A DNA stretch of 64,000 nucleotides. It comes from Closterium sp. Naga37s-1. Its lineage: Eukaryota > Streptophyta > Zygnematophyceae > Desmidiales > Closteriaceae. Positions 49,645 through 61,700 of the stretch are shown piece by piece. The notes beneath the pieces are model-generated. The model had not been told where the DNA came from and made no database searches. It saw only the letters and a list, made by a program, of their open reading frames with translations. The stretch is from positions 62,001 through 126,000 of the forward strand of contig CANJKZ010000530.1 of the NCBI GenBank assembly GCA_947471745.1, read 5' to 3'. Position 1 is the stretch's first letter. The number at the start of each line of letters is the position of its first letter. A program made the translations under genes and the position numbers.

Positions 49645-52313
49645 GTGCAGCAGCGACCATTTTTCGTTTCACCGCCGCCGTCATCTCTGCCGCCACCTGG
49701 CTCGGTCCTTAGCCAGGTTCTTAGTCTCCCGTCTTCTACTGGCCTTACTCCTCGCTTACTGTGTCTACCGCCTCACCAGTCGCAACCACAGTTACAGCCA
49801 GACTCCCCACTGCCTGCTCCTTCTCCTTACGCTGAGCAGACAGACTCTCTTGCAGAGCGTCGTGAGCCTGAGTCTCATCCTGCCTCGCCCGTTCGCGCTG
49901 TTTGCACTGGTCGTCGTGTTCCTCGTCCGCGTCCTCGTCCTGTCCCCGGCACTCACATTATGGCACTTGGTGCTTCCTCTGTTCCACTGCGATTTCCCCT
50001 GCCGTCTCCTTCTGCGTCCTCTCTTGCTGACAATCCGGACCCTGAGTATGACTTAGTTCGTGCTGCCAGTCCTACTGTCACACGTCTTCTAGCCACTGTT
50101 GTCACTGACCCTTCGTTTGAGTCCGCTGCTGGATCTGCCCTAGTTGCTAAGCTTGTTGAGTTTGCTGCCGTCTGTCGTCTCGACTACGCCGCTAGTCTTG
50201 TTGCTGAGTCTGAGTCTGACTGTCCTCCGTCCGTCAGGGGTGAGTGTGCTCTTGGCACAAACGTCCTTGAGGACAGGCAGGAGGACTTTGAGTGTCTTGC
50301 AGCTACTGTACCTCATCTCGTGGCCATGCTGCTTGCACCTGAGGGAGACCCGGATGCACAAGACATCCCGACCCCGCGCTCTTACGCAGAGGCGATTACG
50401 GGTCCCTAATCCTCTCAGTGATAGACACCCATGGACGCAGAGATGGCATCCTGGAAGTCCACAGGCACCTACGTCAACGCAGTTCCCCCTCCTGGGGCGA
50501 ACATAGTCGATGGCATGTGGATTTTCAGGGTGAAGCGGCCGCCAGGTTCTCCGCTTGTCTTCAAGGCTCGTTACGTTGCACAAGGCTTCAGTCAGCGACA
50601 GGGAGTTGACTTCTTCTAGACCTTCTCTCCCACCCCGAAGATGACCACTCTTTGGGTTCTGCTGCACATCGCCGCTCAGCGTGACTACGAGCTGCACTCT
50701 CTTGACTTTAGCACAGCTTTCTTACAGGGCAGCCTGCATGAGGAGATCTGGCTGCGCTGCCCACCTCGCTTCACTGGGTCATTTCCCGCAGGTACCCAGT
50801 GGAGCCTCCGGTGGCCAGTCTACAGTCTCCGCCAGGTGCCTCGCTTGTGGCACGACACACTGAGGACGATGCTTGCAGCTCTTGGGTTTTCTCCTTCGAC
50901 TGCTGACCCGTCGCTGTTTCTGCGCACCGACACTTCGCTGCCGCCGTTCTACATCCTTGTGTATGTCGACGACTTGGTTTTTGCCACTGCTGACATTGAG
51001 GCACTGGCCCTTGTGAAGTCGGAGCTGCAAAAGAGACACACCTGCACTGATATGGGTGAGCGGCGCAGCTATCTTGGCTTGCAGATCACCCGGGATAGAG
51101 CACGGCGCACCATCACACTGACTCAGTCACACATGGTGCACCAGGTCCTTCAGCGCTTTGGCTTCTGGTACTCCTCGCCACAGTCCACTCCTCTGCCTAC
51201 CGGTCACTCGCTCTAAGCTCCACCTTCGGACGAGTCCATAGAGCCGAGTGGCCCGTATCCAGAGCTTGTGGGCTGCCTCATGTACCTGATGACCTACATT
51301 CGACCTGACCTTGCCTACCCTCTTAGCATCCTGGCACGCTACGTTGCGCCCGAGAGACACCGACCAGAGCACTGGGAGGCCACTTAGAGGGTGTTGCGCT
51401 ACTTGTGCAGTACATCGGGCATGGGGCTCATGCTTGGAGGACGGGGTCCATTTGTCCTCACTGGACACGCAGACGCGTCTTGGGTTGACGACTTGGCTAC
51501 GCAGCGATCGTCAGAGGGTTACACTTTCAGCCTTGGCTCCGGCTCTGTTTCTTGGCGGTCTACCCGCTCGTCTTCTGTTCTCAGTTCCAGCTGTTATGCT
51601 GAGATCTACGCCGGGGCCATGGCTGCACAGGAGTTACGCTGGCTCACCTACCTGCTGACCGACTTAGGAGAGTGGCCTCGTTCTCCTCCAATTCTGTACG
51701 TAGACAATAAGGACAATCCTGGCTCGCTACGTGGCTCCCGGTAGGCACCGAAAGGTGCACTGGGATGCTGCGAAGAGGGTACTGCGTTACCTGTGCAGTA
51801 CGTCGGGCATGGGGCTTGTGCTTGGAGGACGAGGTCTAGTTGTCCTCACTGGTCACGTAGACGCCTCTTGGGTTGACGACTTGGCTACGCAGCGGTCGTC
51901 ACAGGGTTACACCTTCAGTCTTGGCTCCGGTTCTGTCTCTTGACGGTCTACCCGCTCTTCTTCTGTTCTCAGCTCCAGTTGTGAGGCTGAGATCTACGCT
52001 GGGGCCATGGCTGCACAGGAGTTACGCTGGCTCACCTACCTGCTGACCGACTTGGGAGAGGCGCCTCGTTCTCCTCCAGTTCTGTACGTCGACAACAAGG
52101 CCATGCTTGCCTTGTGTCAGGAGCACAGACTGGAGCACAGAACGAAGCACATCGCTCTGCGTTACTTTCTTGCTCGAGAGTTGCAACAGTGTGGTCAGCT
52201 TCGTCTTGCTTACGTGGCCACTCGGGCCAACACTGCTTCAGTCTGGTGATCATCAGCGTTTCTATACTGTTTTAGGCCTTGTGCCTACTTTGCCTCACTT
52301 GCTTACTACGTGA
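49645..52313 (+). pseudogene. Copia RT and RNase H, broken, with internal tandem duplication
   Basis: RT begins DAQDIPTPRSYAEAITGP and stops at 50407-50409. Later pieces contain MDAEMASWKSTGTYVNAVPP and YVDDLVFATADIEAL. The RNase H region occurs twice: a copy at about 51330-51720 runs straight into a second at about 51720-52100, both with RYLCSTSGMGL and the DASWVDDLATQRSS block. This is a tandem duplication of roughly 380 bp or a join between related copies. Confidence 0.82.
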
Positions 52314-52463
52314 CTTTGCTTGTAGTGTGATCTATATACATATATCTGCATGCTTACCCCTGCTAGGTTATGATCACTGTACTGTTTGTTCTCATTTATA
52401 TAATTCTGCATGTGAGCTGGCCTTGTGGGCATTTGCTTGTGGCCATTTGCTTGTGCTCAGCAG

Positions 52464-53690
52464 GGCCTGTGCTAGGTTCTGGTGCATCCTGAGGCCTCAG
52501 GGCAACTTTCCAGAATCTGAAAAAATGCCCTGATTTGTCAAGGCAAATTTTCATAGGCTTCCTGTGGTTTCCGGGCTTCTGCATAAATTTATCCTGGCCT
52601 GTCAGGGCAAAAATACGAGTGTTCAGGGTTCTGTTTTTAACACTTCTACTGGCACCAGAATTGTTCTACTCTTGCCAACTAATCCAGGGTAGAGAACACC
52701 ACCGGACTAGACCAGAGAACACCACCGCTACTCTAACAGCAACATTGGTGTTGGGCTGAAAAAGTCCTTAGGATCTTTTCAAGGCTAACACCTTTTGAGT
52801 AGCAATGTTGTAATTGTGGAAGCGTAATAATAAGATTACTTAAACCTCCTTGCACTAATATGTGAGAGCAAGATAGATTGATTAGAGCAAAGAGATACAA
52901 GTATATATATATGATTACAAGGAATACGAAGAGGTGCTATTTAACTGTTTTTGCTGTTGCGGTTCGATACAGTGTCGACTCGGGCAACTGCTCAATACCG
53001 AGTCAGTTGTTTGTCCTTGCTGTCGCGCTGTATCGAGTCAAAGGTCAGCGACCTTTGACCTTCGCGTAACCTCCAGCTGTTACGGTTTAACTTCCTTGGT
53101 TGACTCACGCGTTGCTTCACTGTAGTCTGCTTCGTTCGTGTTATTACTTCGATACTTCAGAAGCGGTTATTATTTGTTTCCAACAATTTGGAAGGGTGCG
53201 TGCATGGCAAACAAGGAGACGAGAGTGTTGCCTTGCCCAACCTGTACCCAACCTGTTCCCAATCTGATGGGTTTGGCTGGTGCGTTGGAGGGGCTCGGAA
53301 CTGTTAAAGGAAGCGTGCGAAGGCTGGAAAAAGACAAGGGAATTTTTTTCCACGGGGAAGAAAAAAACCCCGGGAATGTGAACACCTTCCCTTCCCTCCC
53401 CCCTTCCATCCTCCCCCCCCCCCTCCCCCACACCCTACCCCAAGCCTCGATATTCATCCTGATGATTCAGGGAAGAACACCACAGCCTTTCTGAATGTCC
53501 TGAGACCACAGGGTAAAATTGACACCATTCTGAAAGTTTAGGACAAATTCAAAACTACATTCTGATTTCAAGGTAATGAGGATGTTTTGCCCTGATAGCA
53601 TGGGGCCTGGTGATGAGAGTGTGTAATGACTTGGTACTTTGTAATCCACCCATAAAAGGTACAAATCAATGCATTCAGTATTCTGACACT
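52464..53690. other. Non-coding interval with LTR-like scraps
   Basis: No supported gene. 52490-52640 and 53480-53610 share vocabulary (CCTGA..CAGGGCAA..TTT, GCCCTGAT) with the mini-hairpin blocks at 32-33 kb. 52740-53160 (GTTGGGCTGAA..., ATACAAGTATATATATATG, GATACAGTGTCGACTC) could be an LTR of another family, but I see no second copy. 53669-53686 matches the 3' end of the 130-bp copia LTR. Confidence 0.4.
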
Positions 53691-53692
53691 CA

Positions 53693-54391
53693 TTAAGTGA
53701 GCGCCAGCTTACAGAGCGCATGGTTGTTATGTGGATGAGACACAACCAAAGTTCCAACCATATAAGCACTAAAGGAGTTCCAAATGAGCTCTTTCACCTT
53801 TGCCTTTGATCCCTGAAGGGCAGATGATGCCACAAAGCTGTAGCGCTTGAGTTTACCACCCTGCTGAGTTGTGATGTTTTTCCATGGTCCCACTTGATCC
53901 GCCAAATATTTGCCACCAAGGCACGTTTGGCCAAAAGGTAGCACCTGGAAGTAAGGAAAAGCCCCCCCCGACCGGATGTTGTCCAAGCGGAACTTAGTCA
54001 CAAAGTAGTAAGCTTTTTTTGGAGTCCTGCCCAGCGGATAAGGGAAAAAGAAGTGAGGACCACCAATCAACAGGACTTGTCATGGCTAGGAAATCTTCCA
54101 TGGCACACCCACACTGGTGGATTATGCATGCGACTGTCATGGCGCGCCCACGCTGCGGGTGACAAAAATGCACGCGACTGCCATGGCGCGCCCACGCTGC
54201 CGGTGAAACACACATGCGACTGTCATTGTGCGCCCACACTACGAGTGAAAGATCCATGCTGAAGTGTTGGATCAACTTACTTGATTCCCTTAAGCCACAG
54301 AGTTCCGGATGCTCCTCGGTCTCCCACCACTTTTCCGTTGCTACGTGTGGGAAGGAGCTTGAAAGAACGGGCCTCTACAATTAAAGGGCAG

Positions 54392-54464
<73 letters not shown>

Positions 54465-54818
54465 TTCCGGGAACAACTATTATTACTAGTACTATTACTA
54501 TAGTAGTAACTTCAAGTTGACAACTACCAACTAATACAAGTGCAAGTGGGTGATCATCAATGCCGTACAACTACCAGTACTAGACATGATGGTATGGACA
54601 AGTACTAAGACTCGTACAGTCGGATTTCTACAAGTGAACACTGCCTTCATGTTTCGGGCTGGACTCGTACTAATACAAGTGCTTCGGAAACACTCACCGA
54701 AAACCTTTCCTTTCACCACAGGCTTGAGGCTTCGAAGTGAGACCCCTAGGGGAGCTAGAGACGGTGGGGAGGACGATTGGAGCAACGCTGCAGACGCCGC
54801 CGCTCCCATGGAGATCAC
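53693..54818 (-). CDS. Hypothetical protein, possibly spliced and plastid-targeted
   Basis: Three open segments lie in order on the minus strand. The first (ATG near 54818, MISMGAAASAALLQSSSPPS) looks like a transit peptide and ends at a GTGAGT donor near 54699. The second (about 54385-54287) has FKLLPTRSNGKVVGDRGASG and ends at GTAAGT. The third (54070-53693) has PYPLGRTPKKAYYFVTKFRL and runs to a stop. I could match phase between the first two but not cleanly between the second and third, so the model is incomplete. I do not recognise the family. Confidence 0.38.
54085..54260. repeat. About 47-bp tandem repeat, four copies
   Basis: Units built on GCGACTGTCATGGCGCGCCCACGCTGCGGGTGA, diverging outward, inside a presumed intron. 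Confidence 0.85.
54395..54462. repeat. (GA)n microsatellite
   Basis: About 34 uninterrupted GA dinucleotides. Confidence 0.97.
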
Positions 54819-54842
54819 TACACCTGACGCTCAATCACACAG

Positions 54843-56217
54843 GGTTTGGTGACCAAAACATGTCCGACATGAGTCGTACAGGGCGATATACTTGAAGAAA
54901 CGGGTTGACTTCAAATGCATGCATGCCCACTCACAGATGAAAACGTAGTAGGGAAAGAGCGCCGTTCGTTCCATGTATGAAGGATGAAGAGCCGCGCCTA
55001 GGAAGCTTTCGAGTTGCGAAGTGAAAAAAAAGGGGTATGATTTCTCTTTTTCTTCGCGATCTTAGTACGATCTATATACTCCCACACCATTGAAGCTTGA
55101 GGGAGGGGAGTACGACTCGATGGGTGACATGGGGTTGACATCCTCATGTGTGACATGGAATGATTGCCTGACATTTTGCCTGGGTCGAGCCCGGCACGCC
55201 CAGGCACTCCCCGGCACTGCACGCCTTAATGCACCTACGATAGGGGAGTACGACTCGATAGGTGACATGGGGTTGACATCATCTGCTTCTTTTGGCGGCT
55301 GACTTTGAAGCTGTTACTATTTGTCGTTGACTTCCGTCAGCATCTCCCTCAACCACTGGAGCGCCGAAGGAGCACATGGGTGCCCCATGCTATTTTTTTT
55401 TCTTCAACAGATCGTGCGCATGGCGAACTCAGCCAAGGCTGGCGAAAGGTCCGGTACGGTCAGTCTTAACATTGGATGGAAGTCTGACGTGGGATGATTG
55501 CTGACATTTTGCCTGGGTCAAGCCCAGCACGCCCCGGCACTCCCCGGCACTGCACGCCTTGACGCACCTACCAGCTCTGAACCAGTCCAGTGAACTTTTA
55601 GGGGGTGGAGGCGACGGTTTAGGGCGTGTATCCTTGGGTGCAGACTTGTAAAGTTCATGATTTTTGTTCTACCGTATTACCCCGGATATAGGCGCATATG
55701 CGCCTATAATAAAATCATTTTTTTTAGGGGTGGCGCTTGTAATTGAATAACGGCCATAAGCGCCGGCGCTTATATCATGGCAAAAATGAATTTGTTATTT
55801 TTATGTACCAAATCGAAGCCCACAATAAGGCGAACACAATTGAGTAACGTGCGCGTGGGATAATGCATGTAATCCCGCCGAAAACTGCTGCGCTTCGATT
55901 CCCGACCGCACAAATCCCGTCCACGAGCAGCGCACCTGCCAGCGCTGACGTGAAAGTTGCCTTGCGGCCCAATCAGGCTTTCATGCGCTGGCAGGCAGCT
56001 GCATTTCACCCGAACCATCGAGAAGGAGCTGGAATGCCCTGCCAGCGCAGCATCTTCGTGCCGCGATAACCTCCTCTCCGGGTTCAGACAGGGGGTACCC
56101 GTCTCTCCCCGACGAGGACCCCGAGGCGCTAACCAGAAGGGGTCCCTTTGAATCTCTCATTTGTTCTCCATCTCTCTCAGTTTCTCGTTCGGGTTCTTGG
56201 TAGTTCTCGCCTGGCTG
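54843..56217. other. Interval without a supported gene; dispersed short duplications
   Basis: GAGTACGACTCGAT.GGTGACATGGGGTTGACATC occurs at 55107 and 55247. A roughly 70-bp block with TTTTGCCTGGGTC.AGCCC.GCACGCCC occurs near 55170 and again near 55505. Two perfect palindromes occur at 55687-55706 and about 55754-55771. Nothing here reads as a convincing exon. Confidence 0.5.
55687..55775. repeat. Two nearby perfect palindromes
   Basis: ATAGGCGCATATGCGCCTAT (20 bp) and, about 50 bp further, ATAAGCGCCGGCGCTTAT (18 bp), with an A/T-rich run between them. Both contain GGCGC or AGCGC half-sites. Confidence 0.8.
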
Positions 56218-56222
56218 CCGCC

Positions 56223-56353
56223 TGTGAGAATAATAGGTAGGAATGAGTGAACTAGAAATGAGATGGGTACAAGTAGGAAACACAAAAGTGTTGTACCCTC
56301 TAAGGACTACCCCACTGCAGCCTAAACAGACTATAGCAGATATAAGTTTGACA
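56223..56353 (-). repeat. 3' LTR of the young copia element
   Basis: 131 bp, about 98% identical to the 5' LTR, TSD CCGCC at 56218-56222. Confidence 0.95.
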
Positions 56354-56583
56354 CACCCCCATAGGCAAAGTGGGGGAGAACAGGAGGTCACAAGACCAGT
56401 CAAGAAAGACAAAGCAAGCTCAGGGTGGATCACAAAGTCACCACGCAGTCTGAGCACAAGCAAGGGGCCGCAAGGCCAGTTCACATGCAGAGTTATATAA
56501 AAGGAAAGCAAACAATGCAGTGAACACAACCTAGCAAATATAAGCATGCAGGTATATATATATAGAGTACAGTACAAGCAGAG

Positions 56584-59500
56584 TCAAGAAGTCAACAAGT
56601 GAGACACAGTAGGTACAAGGCCTAACACAGTACAGAAACGCTGATGATCACAAGGCTGAAGTGCCTTGGTGAAAACATCAGCAGTGTTGGCCTGACAGGC
56701 CACGTAAGCAAGACGAAGCTGGCCACGCTGCTGCAACTCTCGAGCAAGGAAGTAGCGCAGAGCAATGTGCTTCGTTCTGTGCTCCAGTCTGTGCTCCTGA
56801 CACAAGGCCAGCATGGCCTTGTTGTCGACGTACAGAACTGGAGGAGACCGAGGCGCCTCTCCTAAGTCGGTAAGCAGGTAGGTGAGCCAACGTAGCTCCT
56901 GTGCAGCCATGGCCCCAGCGTAGATCTCAGCCTCACAACTGGAGCTGAGAACAGAAGAAGAGCGGGTAGACTGCCAAGAGACAGAACCGGAGCCAAGACT
57001 GAAGGTGTAACCCTGTGACGACCGCTGCGTAGCCAAGTCGTCAACCCAGGAGGCGTCAGCGTGACCAGTGAGGACAACTCGAGCCCGTCCTCCAAGCACT
57101 AGCCCCATGCACGATGTACTGCACAAGTATCGCAACACCCTCTTCGCAGCATCCCAGTGCACCTTTCGGTGCCTGCCGGGAGCCACGTAGCGAGCCAGAA
57201 GGCTGAGAGGGTATGCGAGGTCAGGTCGTGTGCAGGTCATCAGGTACATGAGGCAGCCCACAAGCTCTGGATACGGGCCACTCGGCTCTACGGACTCGTC
57301 CGAAGGTGGAGCTGAGAGCGAGTGACCGGTAGGCAGAGGAGTGGACTGTGGAGAGGAGTACGTGAAGCCGAAGCGCTGAAGGACCTGCTGCACCATGTGT
57401 GACTGAGTCAAGGTAATGGTGCGCTGTGCTCTGTCCCGGGTGATCCGCAAGCCAAGATAGCTTGTCAGCTCACCCAGGTCTGTGCACGTGTGTCTCTTCT
57501 GCAGCTCGGACTTCACGTGGGCGAGTGCCTCCGTGTCAGCAGTAGCAAAGACGAGGTCGTCTACGTACACGAGAACGTAGAACGGCGGCAGAGTAGCGTC
57601 AGTGCGTAGAAACAGAGAAGGGTCAGCAGTGGAAGGAGCAAAACCAAGAGAAGAAAGAGTCGTCCTGAGCGTGTCGTGCCACTCACGGGGCGCCTGGCGG
57701 AGACCGTAGACTGGCCGCCGGAGGCTCCACTGGGTACCAGCAGGAAACGACCCAGTGAAGCCAGGTGGGCGGCGCAGCCAGATCTCCTCGTGCAGGCTGC
57801 CCTGTAGGAAGGCTGTGCTGAAGTCAAGCGAGTGGAGCTCGTAGTCACGCTGAGCAGCAACGTGCAGTAGTACCCGAAGAGTGGTCATCTTCGAGGTAGG
57901 GGAGAAGGTCTGAAAGAAGTCAACTCCCTGTCGCTGACTGAAGCCACGTGCAACGTAACGCGCCTTGAAGGCAGGCGGAGAACCCGGCGGCCGCTTCACC
58001 CTGAAGATCCACATGCCACTGACGATGTTCGCCCCAGGTGGGGGAACCTCGTCTACGTAGGTGCCTGTGGACTTCCAGGAAGCCATCTCTGCGTCCATGG
58101 CTGCCTGCCACTGAGAGGAGTAGGGACCCTCTATCGCCTCTGCGTAAGAGCGCGGGGTCGGGATGTCTAGTGCATCCGGGTCTCCCTCAAGGGCAAGCAG
58201 CATGGACACGAGATGAGGTATAGAAGCAGCAAAGCACTCAAACTCCTCCTGTCTGTCCTCAAGAACGTCCGTGCCAAGAGCACACTCACCCCCGACGGAC
58301 GGAGGACAGACAGACACAGACGCAGACTCAGCAACAAGACTAGTGGCGAAGTCTAGGCGACAGGCAGCAGCAAAGTCAACAAGCTCAGCAACGAGAGCAG
58401 ACTCAGCCGTGGACTCAAACAGAGGGTCAGTGACAGCAGTGGCCAGAAAGCGCGCGACAGTGGGACTAGCAGCACGAAGGGAGTCAGACTGCGGGTCCGG
58501 ACCGTCAGGAAGAGAGGACGCAGGAGGAGACGGCAGAGGGACACGCTGTGAAGCAGTAGAAGGACGCAGAGTCATAGAGTGAGTGCCAGGGACAGGAGGG
58601 AGACGCTGACGCGAAACACGACCAGCGCGAACAGTACGGACAGGCGACGTAGCACGAGACGCAGGCGACACAGGACGAGACTCAGGCTCACGACGCTCCG
58701 TAAGACCTCTAGTCGGTCCAGAGTAAGGACCGGGCAGTGGAGAGGCCGGCTGCAACTGTGACTGGGACCGGACAGGCGGCGGACTCAGGAAAGGAGGGGG
58801 ACCAGGAGAAGGCGGTGAACTAAGAACCTGCTCAAGGAGCGGAACGTAGTACGGCCGCAGCCGTGCAGCGTCTCGAGAAACCCCAGCACCAACAGCCCCT
58901 CCAGAAGCCCCAGCAGCACCGCCAGCACCAGCAGCACCTCCAGCAGCAGCAGCACCTCCAGCAGCGCCAGCACCTCCAGCAGCACCTCCAGCACCACCAG
59001 CACCTCCAGTAGCGCCAGCACCAGTCGCACCTCCAGAAGCCTCAGCAGCACCTCCAGCACCAGCAGCACCTCCAGCAGCAGCAGCACCTTCAGCAGCACC
59101 AGCACCAGCAGCACCTCCAGAAGCCCCAGCAGCACCTCCAGCACCAGCAGCAACTCTAGTAGCACCAGCAGCACCTCCAACAGCAGAAGCACCTCCAACA
59201 GCACCAGCACCAGCAGGACCTCCAGTAGCACCTCCAGAAGCCCCAGCAGTACCCCGACAGAGCCGAGAGTAGCACTCACGAAGCCGCTGTGGAGAGAGAG
59301 GCTCCCGCCGCGGCGGGACACCGAGAGCACCTCCAGACGCAGCACGCGCAGGCTCAGCACCCCCAGGATCAGCACGTCCAGACTCAGCACCCCCAGACCC
59401 AGCACCCCCAGTCTCAGCACCCCCAGTCTCAGCACCCCCAGTCCCCGCACCCGCAGGCGCAGCACTCCCAGACTCAGCACCTGAGTTGACAGCTACCTCG

Positions 59501-61700
59501 ACCGGCTCGGCAGGGTCTACCTGGGACACACCTGAGGGGGCAGGACCCTGGGGGGGGAGGGGGTCTACAGGGGGAGTACCTGGGGCAAGGAAGAGCGGCG
59601 GGGGAGGGGGAGAGGCAGTGCGGTAGGGAAAGAGATGGTAGTACGACACCGACTCATCGAACGTGACGTCCTGAGAGGACAGAACACGACGCGAGGTGGG
59701 GTGGTAGAACTGCCACCCGGGTGCGTCAGGAGGGAAGCCAAGGAAGACACAGGGAACGGCACGGGAGGACAGCTTGTCCGCTGTAGTATCGCGGACAAAA
59801 GCTCGAGATCCCCAGACACGGAACGCGGATGCATCGCCAACCTTCCCCGTCCACCGCAGAGTAGGTGTGGTCTCCGGCAAGGAGACACGAGGCTGAAGGT
59901 TGATCTGATGCGCTGCGTACTGAACCGCGAACGGCCACAGAAAATGGGGAGCAGCCGCATGGATCATGGACGTACGAGCGACATCCATGACCATGCCAAT
60001 GCGGCGCTCAGCAATCCCATTTTGCTGCGGGGAGGCCGGAAGCGTGAACGTCTGGCGGATGCCCTCAGAACGACAGAAGGCTCTCAGGAGGTCGGAGGAA
60101 AACTCCCCGCCTCTGTCTGAGTGCAGACGCAGAACAGGAAGGTCTGAGCCGAAACTCTCACTAAGCTGGCGACGAGCACCGCGGATCCAGTCGATCAACA
60201 CCTCAGGGACCTCACCCTTGCTGCGCAAGGGGAACACTGTGGTGTAACGCGAGTAGTCGTCAACGACCAGCAGGAAGTAACGCTCGTGACCCTGTCCACG
60301 GACGCTGGCTGGGCCCCACACGTCCATGTGAAGAGTCTGCAGAGGAGCCTCAGTCGGAGGAAACGAGGAGGAGTGAGGGGCGGCGCGCTGCCGGCCCTCG
60401 ACACAAGGAACACAGGTGGGGGCAGGCCCCGGAGGAAGGGGAGGGAGGGACCTGGGGAGACCAGAGACAAGGGCACGGGAGGCCATACCTCGAAGACGAG
60501 GCAGGGAGGGGTGACCAAGGCGGTGGTGCCAAAGGAGAGTCTCGTGCGACAGAGGACGACACGAGCAGGGGGCAGACGCAGGACTAGACCTGGACGCAGT
60601 AGCAAACACCTGACTGGACGCAGCTACCTGACCAGACGCAGAGACCGGAGGAGGTGCAGTAGTTAGTGTATACAGACTCGACCCTGGCCGACGGGTGAAC
60701 GTGGCCAGGTGGCGGCCCGTCCGAGAGCAAGTGCAGTGGGTCACACGCTGACCTCCAGGGGTGAACTGGTCAACCCACGCGTCCTGGAGGTCAGCTCCAC
60801 TCACCAAGTTCGTAGAGAACGAGGGGAGGTGGAGTCCCGACAGCAAGCCCGACGGGGCCGCCGGACACGGTAAAACTGTAGAGGAGCGCGCAAGGACTGG
60901 GCCCCCTGAGGGGTCAGCAAGGGAGACCGCAACAGGCCGGCTGAGCGGCGTGAGCGTGGTGCTGTCTCTAAAGAAAGAGCGCGAAGCACCAGAGTCAAGT
61001 GTGAAAGTGTGCAAGGCCTCAGTAGGTGCAGTACCAGTGAGAGTAGACGTACCAGCACCTGGAGCAGCAGACGCACTAGCACCTAGGGCAGCAGCCGCAC
61101 TAGCACCTAGAGCAGCAGCCGCAGTGCCCGGGTCGGGCGGGACACTCAGGTAACAGTCACCCTCAGTAATAGCAGCAAGAGCATACATGGCAGCAAGGAT
61201 AGCATCAAAATCTAGATCAAAGATAGGCACATTCTGCAGAAGCAGATCATGCCAGCGAGGGACCTCAGCAGAGTCAGGAAACTGGGTACGCCAAGCGTCA
61301 GTCAAGCGACCAAAGCAGCGCTGCGTGGTGTGTGGGAGCCCACACACCTCCCCACTACGAGGGCCGGTGCGAAGAACGTAAGCGCAGGGACCTGCACCCC
61401 CAGACCTCCCACGCCCAGCGTACCACTCACGAAGCTGCTGAACCGACGGGGTCTCACTGGAGCGCGGCTGCTGCTGACACTGGCTACCACCAGCGCCTCC
61501 ACGCTGCGCGGCTGCACCTCGACCAGCACCACCGCCGCCGCCACCTCCACCACCGCTGCCACTGCCACCACCACCTCCGCCGCTGCCTCCACCACCTCCA
61601 CTGCCGCCACTGAAGCCCCCACTCCCGGTGCCACCCCCACCTCCACCGCCACCCCCTATTCCTCCTCCACCACCCCCCCCCGCCGCCCCCTCCACCACCT
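56584..61700 (-). CDS. Copia pol: knuckle, protease, integrase, linker, RT, RNase H
   Basis: One open frame carries, in order: a Gly-rich stretch; an odd zinc knuckle (CAYVLRT...CGLPHTTQRC); protease TLDSGASRSFFRD; pre-integrase LLWHHRLGHPSLPRL; integrase VVDDYSRYTTVF, LHSDRGGEF and SPQQNGIAERRIG; a Gly/Ala-rich linker of about 250 residues; RT with MDAEMASWKSTGTYVDEVPP, HSLDFSTAFLQGSLHEEIW and the catalytic LVYVDDLVFAT; and RNase H with LTGHADASWVDD, SSSCEAEIYAGAM, YVDNKAML and NTADVFTKAL. All catalytic residues I looked for are present. The open frame extends upstream of 61700 to 61869, but homology starts only in the Gly-rich part. Confidence 0.9.
58870..59480 (-). repeat. Gly/Ala-rich coding linker of the young copia element
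   Basis: Triplet-based repeats (AGCACCTCCAGCAGCACCAG on the plus strand) encode GAAGAGGAA-type sequence between integrase and RT. Equivalent linkers occur in all the copia copies here. Confidence 0.88.

Larger units (their letters stand above)
45386..52463 (+). mobile_element. Decayed Ty1/copia element, 3' LTR missing
   Basis: The 5' LTR is 45386-45516 (131 bp, slightly mutated ends), followed at once by the primer-binding site TGGTTTCAGAGC (45517-45528). A GC-rich leader, gag, protease, integrase, linker, RT and RNase H follow in copia order. The 3' UTR stops near 52463 (CTTGTGCTCAG) before any polypurine tract. A piece of similar LTR end (GCATTCAGTATTCTGACA) lies at 53669-53686, possibly the displaced remnant. 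Numerous stops and frameshifts make it inactive. Confidence 0.85.

Noticed and set aside
48632..50056. 474-codon Leu/Glu-rich ORF in the copia linker
   Set aside because: Out-of-frame reading of Gly/Ala codon repeats; the related intact element shows the true frame is Gly/Ala-rich.
61484..61690. Trp/Arg/Gly-rich C-terminus of the copia gag
   Set aside because: Results from staying in frame past the homopolymer slip; homology continues in the pol frame.
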